Source: DAOTUB01 sp034437455 (GTDB lineage Bacteria; Chloroflexota; Anaerolineae; B4-G1). Taken from it: a DNA stretch of 9,081 nt. Positions within the stretch are counted from its first letter, which is position 1; each line of letters opens with the position of its first letter. The stretch lies in the NCBI GenBank assembly GCA_034437455.1, contig DAOTUB010000141.1, positions 1 through 9,081 on the forward strand, in the 5' to 3' direction. Both the position numbers and the translations under genes were made by a program. The notes under the pieces are model-generated. The model did not search any database. It saw only the letters and a list, made by a program, of their open reading frames with translations, and was not told the DNA's origin. Positions 6,112-9,081 of this stretch are shown piece by piece.

Positions 6112-7569
6112 CTACGGTGACCCGAAACCGAACATCGATCCCTGTACCCAAACCGCCACGTCCCCTTCCGCAAGGCCATCGAGCACCTGAACGACGCCCC
6201 CGTGCCGCACCCCCAGTTCGACGTCCACGCGCTCGGTCTGCTGCCCCCCCCGCCGATCCACGTAGGTCTGTCCCGTATCGCCGTCCACCCGCACCACCCA
6301 GGTGGGGATCGTCAACACGTCGGCGAATTCCTCCACGATGATGGTCGCGTTCGCCGTCATGTCGGCGCGGACAGGCGCGTCGGTGGGCGACAACTCGATA
6401 GTAACGAGGTAGTAGATGACGCCTCCCTCGATGGTAGCCGCCGGCGCGACGCGCTCGACGCGGCCATCTATGACCACGTCCGGGAGCGCGTCGAGCGTCA
6501 CCTGGGCCGCCTGCCCCTCGCTCAGTCGCCCCACGTCCATCTCGTCCACCTTGACGATGAGGTGAAACTCGGAGGCATCCACCAGGGTGATGGCGGGCAG
6601 CCCCCCCGAAGACATTTCGCCGGCGGTGACGTTGACCTCGGCGACGATGCCGTCGAACGGGGCGCGCAGCGCGGCTTGATCCAGCGCCAGCTCCGCCTGC
6701 TCCAACCCAGCCCGCGCCTGCGCGATTCCCGCTTCGGCGGCCCCGATCTGCGCCTCGGTCGCGCCGCTCAACAGTAGATCGAGCTGAGCCTGCGCCGCAT
6801 CCCGCTGCGCAGCAGCCGCCGAGACGTTCGCCTGCATGGCCCGGAGATGGTCGGCGTCCGCCCCGGCCTGTATCTCATCCAACCCGGCGCGGGCAGCGGT
6901 CAGCGCCTTGTCGGCGGCCTCGAGACTGTAGCGCGCTTGCTCCTCGAACACGCCCAACCCTGGGCAGATTTTCATCTCCTCGCCGGCCGGCGGCATTTCG
7001 AACGTCACGCACTTTATCGACATGTCGTGCATGTCCTCGGCAAACTTTTGCTGTGTGATCGCCGAGGCGAGATCCGCCTCCACAGCGGCGATCTGGGCGT
7101 CGCTGGCCCCGCTTGCGAGCCGGTCGCGCTCGGCGGCGGCCCCGCTCACCTGGGCCTCTACCGCGCGCAGGTTCGCCTCCGCGGCTGCGATCTCCTCCGG
7201 TCGCGGTCCGGCCCGCAGCTTGGCCAGTTGCGCCTCGGCTGACATCAGAGCCGCCTCGGCCTGGCGTACTTGCAACGCCAACCGCTCGGTGTCCAGGCTT
7301 GCCAGCACATCACCGGCCTCGACACTGTCCCCGACATCCACCTCCACTTGGGCGATCTGTCCGGGAACCTCGAAAGCCAAACTAACGCGCTCCTCCAAAT
7401 CCACGCTGCCGCTGGCCGAGACGGCCACGAGCAGTGTGCCCCGCTCAACCATAGCAGAACGGGTCTCTCCTTCTGTCTGTCCGTCCGCCTGCGACCGCCA
7501 CAGGATCGCGCCAACAATAGCCGCAATGACGACGACGATCAAAATCACATAGAGTATCGTGCGTTTCAT
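6112..7569 (-). CDS. HlyD/MacA-type membrane fusion (adaptor) protein 2, with a cysteine pair at the hairpin tip
   Basis: A 485-residue adaptor that should sit outside the membrane against the MacB-type permease. Order: uncleaved N-terminal membrane anchor (about 5-24, no lipobox); first half of the lipoyl domain (about 66-96, VPGQIAQVEVDVGDSVEAGDVLASLD); long Ala-rich coiled-coil hairpin (about 97-300); second lipoyl half (LRAPFDGIVAEVNVTAGE); beta-barrel (about 335-415); membrane-proximal domain to the end. Gly-containing breaks at 121, 154, 236 and 269 are symmetric about residue 195. The only two cysteines, C187 and C202, flank this centre, suggesting a disulfide across the tip. No RLS/RLT-type TolC-docking motif is visible. 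It is a close paralogue of the adaptor just upstream (15-bp gap) and starts with ATG after a GGGGGGAAGGG ribosome site. The family is secure; export substrate and partners beyond the ABC pair are unknown. Confidence 0.9.
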   Translation of the reverse strand: MKRTILYVILIVVVIAAIVGAILWRSQADGQTEGETRSAMVERGTLLVAVSASGSVDLEERVSLAFEVPGQIAQVEVDVGDSVEAGDVLASLDTERLALQVRQAEAALMSAEAQLAKLRAGPRPEEIAAAEANLRAVEAQVSGAAAERDRLASGASDAQIAAVEADLASAITQQKFAEDMHDMSIKCVTFEMPPAGEEMKICPGLGVFEEQARYSLEAADKALTAARAGLDEIQAGADADHLRAMQANVSAAAAQRDAAQAQLDLLLSGATEAQIGAAEAGIAQARAGLEQAELALDQAALRAPFDGIVAEVNVTAGEMSSGGLPAITLVDASEFHLIVKVDEMDVGRLSEGQAAQVTLDALPDVVIDGRVERVAPAATIEGGVIYYLVTIELSPTDAPVRADMTANATIIVEEFADVLTIPTWVVRVDGDTGQTYVDRRGGQQTERVDVELGVRHGGVVQVLDGLAEGDVAVWVQGSMFGFGSP

Positions 7570-7584
7570 TCCCTTCCCCCCACC

Positions 7585-8985
7585 CTAATCGAACGGCGTG
7601 ATTTCCTCAACTACCCAGACCGCTCTGTCTCCCTCTGAAAGGCCGTCGAGCACCTGGACGACTCCCTCGTACCGCAGTCCCAGCTTGATGTCCACGCGCT
7701 CAGTCTCATCTCCCACCTGACGATCCACATAAGTCTGTCCCGTATCCTGATCCACGCGCACTACCCACGTGGGCAGTTTCAACACGTCCGCGATCTCTTC
7801 CACCAGAATGGTCGCGTTCGCCGTCATGTCGGCGCGAATGGGGGCGTCGGTGGGGTCCAGTTCGATGACGACCTCATAGTTCACGACGCCGCCATCGAGC
7901 GTGGCGATGGGCGCGATGCTCTCGACCGTTCCGGCAATAGCAGTATCCAGAAACGCATCGAGCGTCACCTGGACAGTCTGCCCCTCCGCAAGGCGCGCCA
8001 CGTCCATCTCATCGACGCTGACAGTGATGAGAAAGCTAGAAGCATCGAGCAAGACGATGGGCGGCCACGCGGTCGGGACCATCTCGCCAGCGGTGACGTT
8101 GACCGCTGAGACGATGCCGTCAAAGGGAGCGTGCAGCGTAGCGCGCTTGAGCGAGAGTTCCGCCAATTCCAGCGCGATCCGCGCCTGCTCCACCTGCGCC
8201 TCGACGTCGGCCAGGTCTTTTTCGGTAGGGCCCGCCAGCAATAGATCGAGCTGGGCCTGGGCTGCATCCTGCTGGGCAGTGGCGGCCAGGACGTTCGCCT
8301 GGGCCGCGCGAAGCTCGTTGGCGTCCGCACCGGCCAGCAATTCATCGAGCGCAGCCTGGGCCGCTTTTTCCGCCTCCTTGGCGACGTAGAGTTCATAGTT
8401 CGCGTTCTCTCTCGCCGTCTCACCTTTTTTGATCCCGTCATACTTGTCCTGAGCCACCTCTCTCTGCACCATCGCCGCGGCGACCTGGGCTTCGGCCCCG
8501 GCGATCTGGGCGACGCTGGGGCCGGCGGCGAGTTGGTCGCGGTTGGCGGCGGCTGCGCTTACCTGGGCCTCTGCTCCACGCAGGCTGGCATTGGCTCGTT
8601 CGATATCCTCTGGTCGCGGCCCGGCCAAAAGTTGAGCCAATTGCGACTCGGCCAGCGCCAGGGCCGCACGAGCCTGCTCTACTTGCAGCGCCAACTGCCG
8701 GGTATCCAGTTGCGCCAGCACGTCGCCCGCCTTGACGCGGTCCCCCACCTCCACTGCTACCTCAGCCACGCGACCGGGCGACTCGAAAGCCAGGTTCACG
8801 CGGGTCTTGGGATCGATGTTGCCGCTGGCCGAGACGGCCACGAGCATCGTGCCCCGCTCGACGACGGCGGAGCGGGTCGCCTCTTCCGTCTGCTCGCTCG
8901 CCTGGCGCGAGCGCCAAACAAGCGCGCCAGCTATTACGCCAATGACGATGACACCCAGGATCACGTAGAGTGCGCTTCGTTTCAT
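7585..8985 (-). CDS. HlyD/MacA-type membrane fusion (adaptor) protein 1
   Basis: The first gene of the exporter operon, a 466-residue adaptor with an N-terminal membrane anchor (about 6-24), a split lipoyl domain (about 69-98 and 283-302, HAPFDGIVSAVNVTAGE), a coiled-coil hairpin between them, a beta-barrel (about 317-400) and a membrane-proximal domain (RVDQDTGQTYVDR and VVQVLDGLSEGD). Hairpin breaks with a G-P/A-x-x-x-x-I/L pattern lie at 122, 155, 219 and 252, symmetric about residue 187. Compared with adaptor 2 it lacks about 18 residues at the hairpin tip, including the cysteine pair; it has no cysteine at all. Start ATG at 8985 is chosen for its GGAGG ribosome site and because the protein then opens MKRSALYVIL, parallel to MKRTILYVIL of adaptor 2; an in-frame codon at 9015 would add ten unlikely residues inside the leader. 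Tandem paralogous adaptors suggest a mixed adaptor ring or substrate-specific alternatives. Confidence 0.9.
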   Translation of the reverse strand: MKRSALYVILGVIVIGVIAGALVWRSRQASEQTEEATRSAVVERGTMLVAVSASGNIDPKTRVNLAFESPGRVAEVAVEVGDRVKAGDVLAQLDTRQLALQVEQARAALALAESQLAQLLAGPRPEDIERANASLRGAEAQVSAAAANRDQLAAGPSVAQIAGAEAQVAAAMVQREVAQDKYDGIKKGETARENANYELYVAKEAEKAAQAALDELLAGADANELRAAQANVLAATAQQDAAQAQLDLLLAGPTEKDLADVEAQVEQARIALELAELSLKRATLHAPFDGIVSAVNVTAGEMVPTAWPPIVLLDASSFLITVSVDEMDVARLAEGQTVQVTLDAFLDTAIAGTVESIAPIATLDGGVVNYEVVIELDPTDAPIRADMTANATILVEEIADVLKLPTWVVRVDQDTGQTYVDRQVGDETERVDIKLGLRYEGVVQVLDGLSEGDRAVWVVEEITPFD

Positions 8986-8998
8986 CCTACCTCCGTAT

Positions 8999-9033
8999 TT
9001 GTGACCACAGCACAAAATTGACCAAGGTCACAA
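8999..9033. promoter_or_regulatory. Candidate repressor operator in the exporter leader
   Basis: Perfect 8-bp inverted arms TTGTGACC (8999-9006) and GGTCACAA (9026-9033) flank 19 bases. A third half-site TGACC (9019-9023) forms a tighter inverted pair with GGTCA (9026-9030), two bases apart. The right arm touches the -10 box and the site covers the expected transcription start, so a bound dimeric repressor would block initiation. The repressor (for example of TetR, MarR or GntR type) is not encoded in the window. The repeat is plain in the sequence; the role is inferred. Confidence 0.55.
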
Positions 9034-9060
9034 TTATATGTGATGCATGGAAAATGTCAA
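9033..9060 (-). promoter_or_regulatory. Full-consensus sigma-70 promoter of the exporter operon
   Basis: On the minus strand, -35 TTGACA (9055-9060) and -10 TATAAT (9033-9038) both match consensus at all six positions, with a 16-base spacer. Transcription should begin near 9026, leaving a leader of about 40 bases before the adaptor ATG at 8985. Such a strong promoter generally implies repression, which the adjoining inverted repeat supports. Confidence 0.8.
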
Positions 9061-9081
9061 GAGAACACGCGAGGGGTCGAT

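Noticed and set aside
7414..7428. TGGCCG-AGA-CGGCCA palindrome, also present in adaptor 1 near 8825-8839, as a regulatory site
   Set aside because: Both copies encode the same conserved VAVSASG protein segment, so the repeat is explained by coding conservation between paralogues.

Overview
The window is high-GC bacterial DNA with every supported gene on the minus strand. Features run from the right edge to the left in transcription order. The gene content (two-subunit GcvPA/GcvPB, VapBC, a MacB-type ABC exporter whose adaptors show no recognisable TolC-docking motif) and the style of the proteins suggest a Chloroflexota (Anaerolineae-like) bacterium. That assignment is inferred from protein character, with no marker gene to prove it.

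Region 1 (about 9060 to 4117) is an exporter operon of four genes: two tandem HlyD/MacA-type adaptor proteins (8985-7585 and 7569-6112), a MacB/LolD-type ATPase (6092-5364) and a FtsX/MacB-type permease (5367-4117). Gaps are 15 and 19 bp, and the last two genes overlap by 4 bp. A promoter with full-consensus -35 and -10 boxes lies upstream at 9033-9060. A perfect 8-bp inverted repeat, with extra TGACC half-sites, lies directly downstream of the -10 and looks like an operator. The adaptors are paralogues with strikingly symmetric coiled-coil hairpins. The second carries its only two cysteines on either side of the hairpin tip.

Region 2 (4095 to 3374) is a compact vapBC toxin-antitoxin module with its own promoter. 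A TGACAA/TTGTCA palindrome spans the -10 box, and there is an ATGA overlap between antitoxin and toxin.

Region 3 (3373 to 3192) is intergenic. It holds a perfect 15-bp-stem hairpin and a probable extended -10 promoter for the next operon.

Region 4 (3191 to 177) is gcvPA-gcvPB, the two subunits of the glycine decarboxylase P-protein, translationally coupled (TAA directly followed by ATG). Both subunits keep the fold and the PLP lysine but lack several signature motifs of textbook GcvP. gcvT and gcvH are not in the window. This looks like a divergent P-protein clade and is the most interesting enzymatic content.

Region 5 (176 to 1) carries a good promoter and the first 23 codons of a further minus-strand gene cut by the window edge.
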